Positions 1-4,732 of a DNA stretch of 6,350 bases are shown here, in pieces. Made by a program: the position numbers and the translations under genes. Each line of letters starts with the position of its first letter. Position 1 is the first letter of the stretch. Below the pieces are notes generated by a model. It made no database searches, had not been told where the DNA came from, and saw only the letters and a list, made by a program, of their open reading frames with translations. Origin of the DNA: Akkermansia muciniphila. Its GTDB lineage: Bacteria > Verrucomicrobiota > Verrucomicrobiia > Limisphaerales > UBA9464. The DNA lies in assembly GCA_945873715.1 (NCBI GenBank), contig CAMCFL010000205.1:1-6350 (forward strand). The letters run 5' to 3'.

Positions 1-47
1 TCGTCGCCTACGGGTAGGCGTCGACGTCAGGAGACTCTGACTTCCAT
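1..47. repeat. Dispersed repeat copy A with 5' hairpin
   Basis: Positions 23-47 match 4497-4521 in 24 of 25 bases (core GACGTCAGGAGACTCTG), and positions 1-14 match 4579-4592 in 13 of 14. Positions 35-47 also match 4601-4613 in 12 of 13. All copies have the same orientation. The first 24 bases form a hairpin: CGCCTA (5-10) pairs perfectly with TAGGCG (15-20) around a CGGG loop, and TCG/CGA (1-3/22-24) extends it past one T-T mismatch. Copy A therefore looks like the right end of one unit joined to the left end of the next. It lies just upstream of the glycosyltransferase start and may continue left of the window. No coding role is visible. Confidence 0.7.
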
Positions 48-95
48 GTCCGCTCCAAGCTCGACATCGACACTTCCCGCACCGGACGCTCCGGG

Positions 96-788
96 GTGCT
101 TCCTGCACGCGGAAACACGGTCGCCATCGTTCCCTGCCTCAACGAGGCCCGGGCCATCAGTGCCGTGGTCGTTGCTCTTCGACCGTTCGTGCGTGAGATC
201 CTTGTGGTCGACGATGGTTCCACCGACGGCACCGCCGCGGTGGCCAGCGCGAGCGGTGCCACGGTCTGCCGGCTCGAACGTTCCCTGGGCAAGGGTGCCG
301 CCCTGGCCGTGGGCTGGATGGCGGCGGCAACCCAAGGCGCGGAATGGGTTCTCCTCCTCGACGGCGACGGGCAACACGACCCCAAGGATGCCCCCGGACT
401 TTTTGCGGCGGCTACCGCAGGGGTTCGGCTGGTAGTAGGTAATCGGATGTCCCAGGCCGCGGCCATGCCTTGGCTGCGCCGCCAGACCAATCGTTGGATG
501 AGCCGGCGAATCTCCGGATTGGCGGGAATTCCGATCCCGGATTCCCAGTGCGGCTTTCGGCTCGCACACCTGGCCTCCTTGCAGCAGGCCGGTCTCCAGT
601 CGCAGCAGTTCGAGATCGAGTCGGAGATGCTCGTCGCCTTTGCCCGGGCCGGATGGGGTGTGGCTTTCGCGCCGGTCCAGGTGCGGTACCGGGACGAGCG
701 GAGCAAGATTTCCCCGTTGCGTGACACCCTCCGCTGGCTCCGATGGCACCGGTCCGCCGCCGCCGCTACCCGCCCTTCTGGAGGCTGA
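96..788 (+). CDS. GT2 family glycosyltransferase, DPM1/DPMS-like
   Basis: This 230-residue protein is a complete single-domain GT-A fold glycosyltransferase of family 2, in the polyprenyl-phosphate sugar transferase (DPMS-like) branch. Visible motifs in order: IVPCLNEA at 11-18 (N-terminal strand of the nucleotide-sugar fold), VDDGSTDGT at 38-46 (nucleotide binding), DGDGQHDP at 89-96 (the DXD-type metal site), GNR at 115-117, DSQCGFR at 149-155 and FEIESEML at 172-179 (acceptor side and probable catalytic acid region). No membrane segment follows the catalytic domain, so it is probably cytoplasmic or peripherally attached to the membrane, transferring a sugar to a lipid carrier. The exact sugar and acceptor cannot be read from the sequence. 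The start is GTG at 96; an in-frame stop lies at 15-17 and no ATG, GTG or TTG lies in frame between. There is no clear Shine-Dalgarno sequence. Its 3' end overlaps the convergent methyltransferase by 23 bp. Confidence 0.88.
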   Translation: MLPARGNTVAIVPCLNEARAISAVVVALRPFVREILVVDDGSTDGTAAVASASGATVCRLERSLGKGAALAVGWMAAATQGAEWVLLLDGDGQHDPKDAPGLFAAATAGVRLVVGNRMSQAAAMPWLRRQTNRWMSRRISGLAGIPIPDSQCGFRLAHLASLQQAGLQSQQFEIESEMLVAFARAGWGVAFAPVQVRYRDERSKISPLRDTLRWLRWHRSAAAATRPSGG

Positions 789-1455
789 GCAGGACGCGGG
801 TGCCGTGTTCGGACCAGACCCGTGCCTGACCAAGGCCGGCTCGATCCGCCAAAGCTCGCCATTCCTCCGGTCGCCAACCGCGGCGAACCGAGAGCAATCC
901 ATCCTCGCGAAATTCGCGTGGCACGCCACGAGACCAAAGGAAGGCTCCCAGCATCCCGAGAAACAGCGCGCTGCGCCGCATGTCGCAAAGCAGGACCAAC
1001 CGACGGGAAACCCGCGCCGCCTCCCGGAAGTGGGCGATCACCGCCGCGTCGGTCGGCAGGTGATGCGTCATGGTCGAGGCAATCACCACGTCGAAGCGAC
1101 CATCGGCGAAGGGCAGTGACGTGGCAGAACCCGGTGTCGCCCGCGCATTGGGATTCAACGCACAGGCGTGCGGCGAGAGATCCAGATCGGAAAACTTCCA
1201 CTCCCAGTTCCGGGCTTTCGCCCAACGGGTCAGGGTTCGACCCAATTCCCCATCACCAGCCCCCACGTCCAGGATCTCCAACGATTCGCAGGTGGTCGGC
1301 GGCAGCAATCGCGGAATCCACATACGGAACGGTCGATCAAACCGGGTCGCCCGGTTGATCCGGTTCAACCATTCGTAATGGGCCTGCAACTCCGACGCCG
1401 TCCGTTCCGGGGCATCGAAGTATTCAGCTTGCGCACTGCGCCGCGCCAAAAACAT
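766..1455 (-). CDS. Class I SAM-dependent methyltransferase
   Basis: This 229-residue Rossmann-fold methyltransferase transfers a methyl group from S-adenosylmethionine. Motif I is ILDVGAGDG at 61-69 (SAM binding), followed by acidic FSDLDLSP at 88-95 (contact to the SAM ribose in the family), LPFADGRFDVVIASTMTHHLP at 114-134 with the usual post-II/motif IV layout, and a C-terminal stretch with LSVRRGWRPEEWRALADRAGL at 188-208. That C-terminal pattern resembles UbiE-like methyltransferases often found beside type III polyketide synthases and flavoprotein oxidoreductases; no such partners are inside this window, so the substrate stays unknown. The ATG at 1455 was chosen because the frame continues upstream to 1839 only as low-complexity sequence antisense to the membrane-protein gene. 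No Shine-Dalgarno is visible. It starts 18 bp from the divergent membrane-protein gene and overlaps the end of the glycosyltransferase gene. Confidence 0.85.
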   Translation of the reverse strand: MFLARRSAQAEYFDAPERTASELQAHYEWLNRINRATRFDRPFRMWIPRLLPPTTCESLEILDVGAGDGELGRTLTRWAKARNWEWKFSDLDLSPHACALNPNARATPGSATSLPFADGRFDVVIASTMTHHLPTDAAVIAHFREAARVSRRLVLLCDMRRSALFLGMLGAFLWSRGVPREFREDGLLSVRRGWRPEEWRALADRAGLGQARVWSEHGTRVLLSLQKGG

Positions 1456-1473
1456 CGTGCACAGGCAATCAGA

Positions 1474-1845
1474 ATGACCGAGCACCGACAAGACAGCCCG
1501 CCGAATTCCTTCTTCGCTTCCCGATGGAGCGTGTGGGCGCGTCGAATCCTGGTGACGCTGCTCCTTGCGCTCGCGGTCGGCTGGGCCTCGTCCACCGCCA
1601 TGCGCTGGGATGCCCGCCTGACCACCCCGGCCGGGTTCGGTCGCGGCCTGCTGCACGGGGCCTTGATGCCACTGGCCTGGCCCACGCTGCTCACCGGCAG
1701 CAACCAGGCCATCTACGCCGAACGCAATTCCGGTCGCACCTACAAGCTGGGCTATTCGCTCGGGGTCAACGCCTGCGGACTGCTGTTCTTCGGCTGGTTC
1801 TTCACCCGCATCCGCCGCTGGCGTGAACCGACGGTTCACCCGTAG
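1474..1845 (+). CDS. Small conserved membrane protein, unknown function
   Basis: This is a 123-residue hypothetical membrane protein. Residues 25-42 form a hydrophobic segment (ILVTLLLALAVGWASSTA) after a basic WARR, and residues 94-111 form a second one containing GVNACGLLFFGWFF, followed by the basic RIRRWR. Between them, GFGRGLLHGALMPLAWPTLL (54-73) may be a re-entrant or amphipathic segment, and a polar stretch AIYAERNSGRTYKLGY (79-94) looks conserved in type. Charges suggest both termini are cytoplasmic. I recall similar uncharacterised proteins in Verrucomicrobiota and Bacteroidota with the same HGALMP, IYAxxNxGRxYKLGY and GVNxCG motifs; no function is known to me. ATG 1474 was chosen because in-frame sequence upstream (from 1168) is antisense to the methyltransferase. 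The ribosome site is poor. Its only room for a promoter is inside the start of the divergent methyltransferase gene. Confidence 0.72.
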   Translation: MTEHRQDSPPNSFFASRWSVWARRILVTLLLALAVGWASSTAMRWDARLTTPAGFGRGLLHGALMPLAWPTLLTGSNQAIYAERNSGRTYKLGYSLGVNACGLLFFGWFFTRIRRWREPTVHP

Positions 1846-1861
1846 GGCTTCTGGAGATCCG

Positions 1862-1896
1862 CGAGTCCTTGACCGCTCCTGCTCTTGACGGACTCG
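1862..1896. terminator. Weak inverted repeat between convergent genes
   Basis: CGAGTCC (1862-1868) and GGACTCG (1890-1896) are perfect complements separated by 21 nt, lying in the 72-bp gap between the ends of the membrane-protein gene (+) and the lipoprotein gene (-). The position suits a bidirectional terminator, but the loop is long and no T-run follows on either strand, so this is only a candidate. Confidence 0.25.
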
Positions 1897-1917
1897 TTGA
1901 ACTCGTCCGAAGCGGAG

Positions 1918-2763
1918 TCACTTCAGCCAACTGCAGTACACCTCATACACCGCCACATCCCCGCCAATGAAGTAAGGCACGGGTGCCAGGACGAACTGGG
2001 ACCGACGTCCGTCGAAGCGAAGTTCCACCGTCCGTCCGGGGGTATTGGGATCATAGACCTGGAAATGATGGTCCCCGCCCGACTCGGAGACGGTCAGCAG
2101 CACCAGCGCGTGATTGATCCGCAAGCCGGGAAAATCCACGACGTGAACCACCGGCGAACGCCCGTCCCGAACGCCTTCGGCGAGGGCCACCACCTCACGG
2201 CGCTGATGCTTTTGAGAGAACGGAAAGATCATCCGCCAGTGCCCCCGCTGCACGTAGCTTTCCCAGGCGGCCCCGCTCTCGTCCTGAAACAGCTTCGGCC
2301 AGGCCGCACTGAACGCATTCAAACCCTCGTAGCCTGGGATCACCGCCCGCTTGCCAGCCTCACTGGACCGCCGGGGACTGCGCCTCGCCACCTCACGGAT
2401 CCGCGCCCGATAACCCGGCTCATCGAGCGGCGGTTCAGTCGGCGCGAACTCGGCGTGCGCATGGAACAATTTGACCGTGCGCGCCAGGACAAAGCAGCGC
2501 AGCGAATAGGTCGGGGGCGGGTCCCGCACCACATGCACCTGCTTGCCGGTGACCGGATCCTGACCATACACCCACTGGGTCTCGTTGGTGATGGCCAGGG
2601 TGTCGCGGGGGTATTCCAGGCGCGACAAACCGGACGGCCCGCGACGGGCGCATCCCGCGACCAGGGCCAGCAGGACGAAACCGCCTAGCCACCAGCGCAC
2701 GGCGCAGGGCAGGAACCGCTGGAGGTCGAAGCGTCGTTTCACCAGGAACAGGAGACCCGTCAC
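1918..2763 (-). CDS. Lipoprotein with papain-like residue pattern
   Basis: This 281-residue protein has an N-terminal hydrophobic helix ending in a lipobox, LVAGC, with the lipidated Cys at position 38, so it should be exported and anchored to a membrane. The mature part contains RCFVLARTVKLFHAHAEF (89-106), ESYVQRGHWRMIFPFSQKHQ (168-187), VVHVVDFPGLRINHALVLL (205-223) and FQVYDPNTP (234-242). A Cys at the head of a helix (C90), a His in NHALVL (H218) and Asp/Asn in YDPN (D238/N240), in that order, is how papain-like and C39-like hydrolases are built. I recall the same motifs in uncharacterised verrucomicrobial proteins, but enzymatic activity is an inference. The longest frame starts with GTG at 2763; GTG at 2742 (giving MKRRF, a more basic signal-peptide start) or at 2700 are equally possible. 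None has a strong Shine-Dalgarno. It is divergent from the TPR gene. Confidence 0.7.
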   Translation of the reverse strand: MTGLLFLVKRRFDLQRFLPCAVRWWLGGFVLLALVAGCARRGPSGLSRLEYPRDTLAITNETQWVYGQDPVTGKQVHVVRDPPPTYSLRCFVLARTVKLFHAHAEFAPTEPPLDEPGYRARIREVARRSPRRSSEAGKRAVIPGYEGLNAFSAAWPKLFQDESGAAWESYVQRGHWRMIFPFSQKHQRREVVALAEGVRDGRSPVVHVVDFPGLRINHALVLLTVSESGGDHHFQVYDPNTPGRTVELRFDGRRSQFVLAPVPYFIGGDVAVYEVYCSWLK

Positions 2764-2792
2764 TACCGGCGATCACACCCCAAGGGGTTTCG
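2764..2792. promoter_or_regulatory. Divergent gap with ACCCC-AA-GGGGT palindrome
   Basis: Only 29 bp separate the longest lipoprotein start (-) from the TPR start (+). The gap contains an exact inverted repeat, ACCCC (2777-2781) and GGGGT (2784-2788), around AA. Its right arm supplies AAGGGG, the only plausible ribosome site for the TTG at 2793, at a 5-nt spacing. A protein bound here could affect both genes, but no standard -35/-10 pair is recognisable, and if the downstream lipoprotein starts are used the shared region is longer. Confidence 0.3.
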
Positions 2793-3386
2793 TTGGAGAA
2801 GCGGATTCCCGCCTCCGGTTCCAGAATCCTCCGGTTGCCCGCCCCGCCCGGAATCTCCAGTGTCCCACCACCTGTGATCGAGAGCGTCCCACCGCATCCA
2901 GACAATGTGCATCTCCAGTTCGCCCGGGGTTGGCTGGAGTTGGGCGATGTCGCCGAGGCCGAAGCCGAACTGCGGAATATCCGTCCACAGTACTCCGGCT
3001 GCCCGGACGTCCTGGAAGTTCGCTTCCAGGTCCTGGCCCGACGCCAGTGCTACGGCGAGGCCCTCGCCATCGCGGAACAGCAGGTGGCCGATTTCCCCTT
3101 GGACTTCCGCGGCCACATGAACCGGGGCAATGCCCTCTTCTGGCTCGATCGCTCTCAGGAGGCGATCGACTCGGTCATGACCATCCTTGAGGCGCACCCC
3201 AAAGTGGCCGCCCTCCCCTACAACCTCGCCTGTTACTGGATGAAGCTGAACCAGACCGAGGAAGCCGTCCGCTGGCTCGAGACCGCGATGCGCGTCGGTC
3301 AACGCAAAGGCGTCCTCCAGCATGCCCTCGCCGACCCGGATCTGCGCCCCATCTGGGATTACATCCGGAAGCTGGACGAGGAATGA
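2793..3386 (+). CDS. Tetratricopeptide repeat protein
   Basis: This 197-residue protein is built almost entirely of TPR-type helical hairpins: roughly 37-63 (HLQFARGWLELGDVAEAEAEL), 69-101 (PDVLEVRFQVLARRQCYGEALAIAEQ), 104-135 (HMNRGNALFWLDRSQEAIDSVM) and 138-168 (LPYNLACYWMKLNQTEEAVRWLETAM), closing with ALADPDLRPIWDYIRKL (178-194), a typical capping end. TPRs bind other proteins; the partner is unknown. There is no signal peptide, so it is probably cytoplasmic. The start is TTG at 2793, with AAGGGG 5 nt upstream; the first 35 residues are Pro-rich and outside the TPR part, so GTG at 2874 or 2907 is a possible later start, though neither has a ribosome site. I recall comparable short TPR proteins in Verrucomicrobiota. 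It ends 69 bp before the Rpn gene, on the same strand, but nothing ties their functions together. Confidence 0.8.
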   Translation: MEKRIPASGSRILRLPAPPGISSVPPPVIESVPPHPDNVHLQFARGWLELGDVAEAEAELRNIRPQYSGCPDVLEVRFQVLARRQCYGEALAIAEQQVADFPLDFRGHMNRGNALFWLDRSQEAIDSVMTILEAHPKVAALPYNLACYWMKLNQTEEAVRWLETAMRVGQRKGVLQHALADPDLRPIWDYIRKLDEE

Positions 3387-3447
3387 GTCCGGCCAGGCGA
3401 GACGCACGTCGGTCTCTCTGTAACCTCCCCGGGGTTCCCGGCGTAGC

Positions 3448-3462
3448 AGGAGGCATTGAATG
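3448..3462 (+). promoter_or_regulatory. Shared ribosome site for TTG and decoy ATG
   Basis: A full AGGAGG (3448-3453) is followed by TTG at 3456, which opens the Rpn frame after only 2 nt, and by ATG at 3460, after 6 nt, in a different frame. The ATG frame stops at 3523-3525 after 21 codons. An in-frame TAG at 3444-3446 rules out an earlier start for the Rpn frame. A CCTCC at 3424-3428 could pair with GGAGG at 3449-3453 and partly mask the site. The arrangement predicts weak initiation of the nuclease. Confidence 0.5.
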
Positions 3463-4421
3463 AGCCGACCCAATACGATGCGGCGTGGAAGCAAACGCTG
3501 GAGCGTTTCCTGCCCGACTTCCTGAAGCTGGCATTCCCCGATCTGGCAGCTTCGATCGACTGGTCCACTCCGGTCTCCTTTCTCGACACGGAACTCCAGG
3601 AGATCGTTCGGGAATCGGAGTCAGGGGTCATGCGGGTCGACAAACTGGTGGAGGTGAAGCGACGGGACGGCACCGGCGAGTTGCTGCTCATCCACGCGGA
3701 GGTTCAGGCACAACGCGATGATGCCCTTCCTGAGCGTATGTTCCGCTACTTCTGCCGGATCATGGATCGGTTCCGGCGTTTTCCGGTGAGCGTCGCGGTG
3801 CTGGCGGATCCAACGCCCAATTGGAAGCCGACGCGATTTGTCATTCAGGAACAAGGGTGCGGCGTCCAGTTTGCGTTTCCGGTGTGCAAACTGAGCGAAC
3901 TGGATCTGGAACCCTGGCTGGCCACGGGAAATCCCGTCGCACGGGTGATCCAGGCGCATCGCATGGCCCAGAAGACCGGAGGGAACCCCTTGGCACGCCG
4001 GCAGGGAAAGCTCGGTCTGGTGCGAAACCTCCTGCTCTCCGGAGTGCCGGAGCAGGAGATCCACGAGGTGCTGAGACTGATCCATTGGCTGCTGGCATTG
4101 TCGGCCGAGGAGGAGCAATCCTTCCGTCAGGATTTGAGGAAACTTCAGGAGGAATTGCGTATGCCAAATTTGAGCCCGTACGATCGGATTGTCTGGGAAG
4201 AAGGACGTGTCGAAGGACGTGTCGAGGGCCGGCATGAGGGCCGGGTTGCGACCTTGCGGGAACTGCTGATGGAACATCTCTCGCTCCGATTCGGGCCCCC
4301 TGGAATCGACCTGCAATCGCGTATCGAAGCCATACAGGATGAGATGGAGCTCCGAAAACTGGCGCGCTGGGTGATTTCGGCGCCTTCCCTCGAAGAGTTT
4401 TCCCGCGCCATCAGCGGTTGA
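3456..4421 (+). CDS. Rpn-family PD-(D/E)XK nuclease (RpnL-type toxin)
   Basis: This 321-residue protein belongs to the Rpn (recombination-promoting nuclease / PD-(D/E)XK transposase-like) family. The nuclease domain spans about 6-150: YDAAWKQTLERFL (7-19), FLDTELQEI (42-50), then RVDKLVEV with D62, and LLLIHAEVQAQRDD with E82-x-Q84, giving an intact metal-binding active site, and RMFRYFCRIMDRF (94-106). A middle helical region carries MAQKTGGNPLARRQGKLGLVRNLL (170-193). The C-terminal region (236-321) has four EGRV/EGRH repeats and a DUF4351-like helical end, LRELLMEHLSLRFG (267-280). In E. coli the family members are DNA endonucleases, toxic to the cell and active against phage, and were first noticed for raising RecA-independent recombination. 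The start is TTG at 3456, the only option after the in-frame stop at 3444. The next gene, cstA, lies beyond a terminator-like hairpin. The family is often called a transposase, but no element ends are visible here. Confidence 0.87.
   Translation: MNEPTQYDAAWKQTLERFLPDFLKLAFPDLAASIDWSTPVSFLDTELQEIVRESESGVMRVDKLVEVKRRDGTGELLLIHAEVQAQRDDALPERMFRYFCRIMDRFRRFPVSVAVLADPTPNWKPTRFVIQEQGCGVQFAFPVCKLSELDLEPWLATGNPVARVIQAHRMAQKTGGNPLARRQGKLGLVRNLLLSGVPEQEIHEVLRLIHWLLALSAEEEQSFRQDLRKLQEELRMPNLSPYDRIVWEEGRVEGRVEGRHEGRVATLRELLMEHLSLRFGPPGIDLQSRIEAIQDEMELRKLARWVISAPSLEEFSRAISG
4147..4152 (+). promoter_or_regulatory. Internal Shine-Dalgarno in the rpn gene
   Basis: AGGAGG lies 8 nt before an in-frame ATG (4161-4163) inside the nuclease gene. 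Another internal AGGAGG at 4108-4113 is not followed by a suitably placed start codon. The site coincides with codons for QEE in a helical stretch, so chance origin is possible, but match and spacing are better than those of the gene's own start. Confidence 0.6.
4161..4421 (+). CDS. Predicted intragenic antitoxin RpnS
   Basis: The last 86 codons of the nuclease gene form a second, nested reading unit in the same frame, starting at ATG 4161 behind an AGGAGG at 8-nt spacing. In E. coli, Rpn genes are toxin-antitoxin systems within one gene: the C-terminal domain is translated separately as a small protein that binds and blocks the full-length nuclease. Here the small product would begin MPNLSPYDRIVWEEG, continue through the four EGRV-type repeats (its residues 14-29) and end with the helical DUF4351-like segment. 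In the E. coli proteins such four-residue repeats sit in a helix at the dimer interface. The product lacks all the catalytic residues (D62, E82, Q84 of the large form). Independent translation is inferred from sequence only. Its strong site against the weak one of the full-length product would give excess antitoxin. Confidence 0.6.
   Translation: MPNLSPYDRIVWEEGRVEGRVEGRHEGRVATLRELLMEHLSLRFGPPGIDLQSRIEAIQDEMELRKLARWVISAPSLEEFSRAISG
4200..4247 (+). repeat. Four tandem 12-bp coding repeats (EGRV)
   Basis: Four in-frame 12-bp units encode EGRV, EGRV, EGRH, EGRV (residues 249-264 of the nuclease). The first two units, GAAGGACGTGTC, are identical in DNA; the third and fourth (GAGGGCCGGCAT, GAGGGCCGGGTT) are diverged in synonymous positions but alike to each other, so the array looks like two older pairs. 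Gain or loss of units would keep the frame and change both nuclease and predicted antitoxin together. Confidence 0.85.
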
Positions 4422-4456
4422 CGGCTCTCATGAACGGGCAAGCCGGCCATTCTCCC

Positions 4457-4472
4457 GGGGGCACACGCCCCC
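4457..4472 (+). terminator. GC hairpin after the rpn gene
   Basis: GGGGGC (4457-4462) pairs perfectly with GCCCCC (4467-4472) around an ACAC loop, 35 nt beyond the rpn stop codon. It is followed by AATGAATT rather than a clear T-run, so it is a plausible but imperfect intrinsic terminator separating rpn from cstA. Confidence 0.45.
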
Positions 4473-4487
4473 AATGAATTCCGACCT

Positions 4488-4589
4488 GTAGGAGGCGACG
4501 TCAGGAGACTCTGGCTTCCATTCGGACGTTCGTCGGCCCACGCACGTTCCGCTCCCGATTGAAGTGAGCCTCGTGACCTCGTCTCCTAC
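4488..4589. repeat. Repeat copy B bounded by 15-bp inverted ends
   Basis: The arms GTAGGAGGCGACGTC (4488-4502) and GACCTCGTCTCCTAC (4575-4589) are inverted copies: 13 Watson-Crick pairs, one G-T and one mismatch, enclosing 72 nt. The left arm runs into the segment shared with copy A (GACGTCAGGAGACTCTG at 4497-4513, continuing to 4521). The enclosed sequence has no open frame of note. The palindromic form, intergenic site and same-orientation copies resemble REP/BIME-like dispersed elements rather than an insertion sequence, since there is no transposase. Confidence 0.7.
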
Positions 4590-4613
4590 GGGGGAGTCGA
4601 CTCTGACCTCCAT
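4579..4613. repeat. Dispersed repeat copy C
   Basis: This copy shares its first 14 bases (TCGTCTCCTACGGG) with positions 1-14 of copy A in 13 places, and CTCTGACCTCCAT (4601-4613) with 35-47 of copy A in 12 of 13. Between these, it has 8 bases (GGAGTCGA) where copy A has 20, so it is a shorter variant. It starts inside the right inverted arm of the copy-B element, showing the units are laid end to end. Confidence 0.65.
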
Positions 4614-4732
4614 TCGCGCGCGACCCTGACCACGCGCGTTTCCAGCGACGCCCGCGGTGCCCAGAAAGGGATCGCAATCTTCCCAACTCCCCCTCTGGGA
4701 ACGCCCCACCGGATCATGGTACCGTCGTCCGT

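Larger units (their letters stand above)
4422..4732. other. Intergenic region, 311 bp, repeat-bearing
   Basis: No gene is supported here. From left to right the stretch holds a GC-rich hairpin (4457-4472), a GAATTC site (4476-4481 region), repeat copy B (4489-4521), repeat copy C (4579-4613), and about 120 bp leading to cstA. That leader contains TTCCC (4680-4684) and GGGAA (4697-4701) as a short inverted repeat. No convincing -35/-10 pair or Shine-Dalgarno precedes cstA. Short minus-strand frames crossing the repeats are non-coding by-products. Confidence 0.7.

Noticed and set aside
8..1225. A 405-codon open frame on the minus strand
   Set aside because: It runs antisense through the glycosyltransferase and out of frame through the methyltransferase, is rich in Arg, Ser and Pro, and has no recognisable motif.
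1168..1473. N-terminal extension of the small membrane protein
   Set aside because: The extra 102 residues are antisense to the methyltransferase and have no domain character.
1456..1839. N-terminal extension of the methyltransferase
   Set aside because: The extra 128 residues are low-complexity sequence antisense to the membrane-protein gene; the methyltransferase fold begins normally after the ATG at 1455.
2763..3494. A 243-codon open frame on the minus strand
   Set aside because: It is antisense to the TPR gene, which has clear helical repeats on the plus strand; its periodic hydrophobic look is the mirror of the TPR codons.
3460..3525. The 21-codon frame at ATG 3460 as a functional peptide gene
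   Set aside because: It has an ideal ribosome site, but the peptide is encoded out of frame over the nuclease coding sequence and is basic without motif; I treat it as a possible decoy initiation only.
3621..4316. A 231-codon open frame on the minus strand
   Set aside because: Antisense to the Rpn nuclease; the plus strand has an intact active site and family motifs.
3456..4421. Rpn gene as part of a transposon
   Set aside because: The family is often labelled as putative transposase, but there are no terminal inverted repeats or target duplications fitted to this gene, and the flanking repeats match the dispersed intergenic type. Current knowledge of Rpn favours a defence nuclease.
4488..4613. 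Repeats as a CRISPR array
   Set aside because: Only two adjacent copies of unequal length exist, with an unrelated spacing and no cas genes; the third copy is over 4 kb away.
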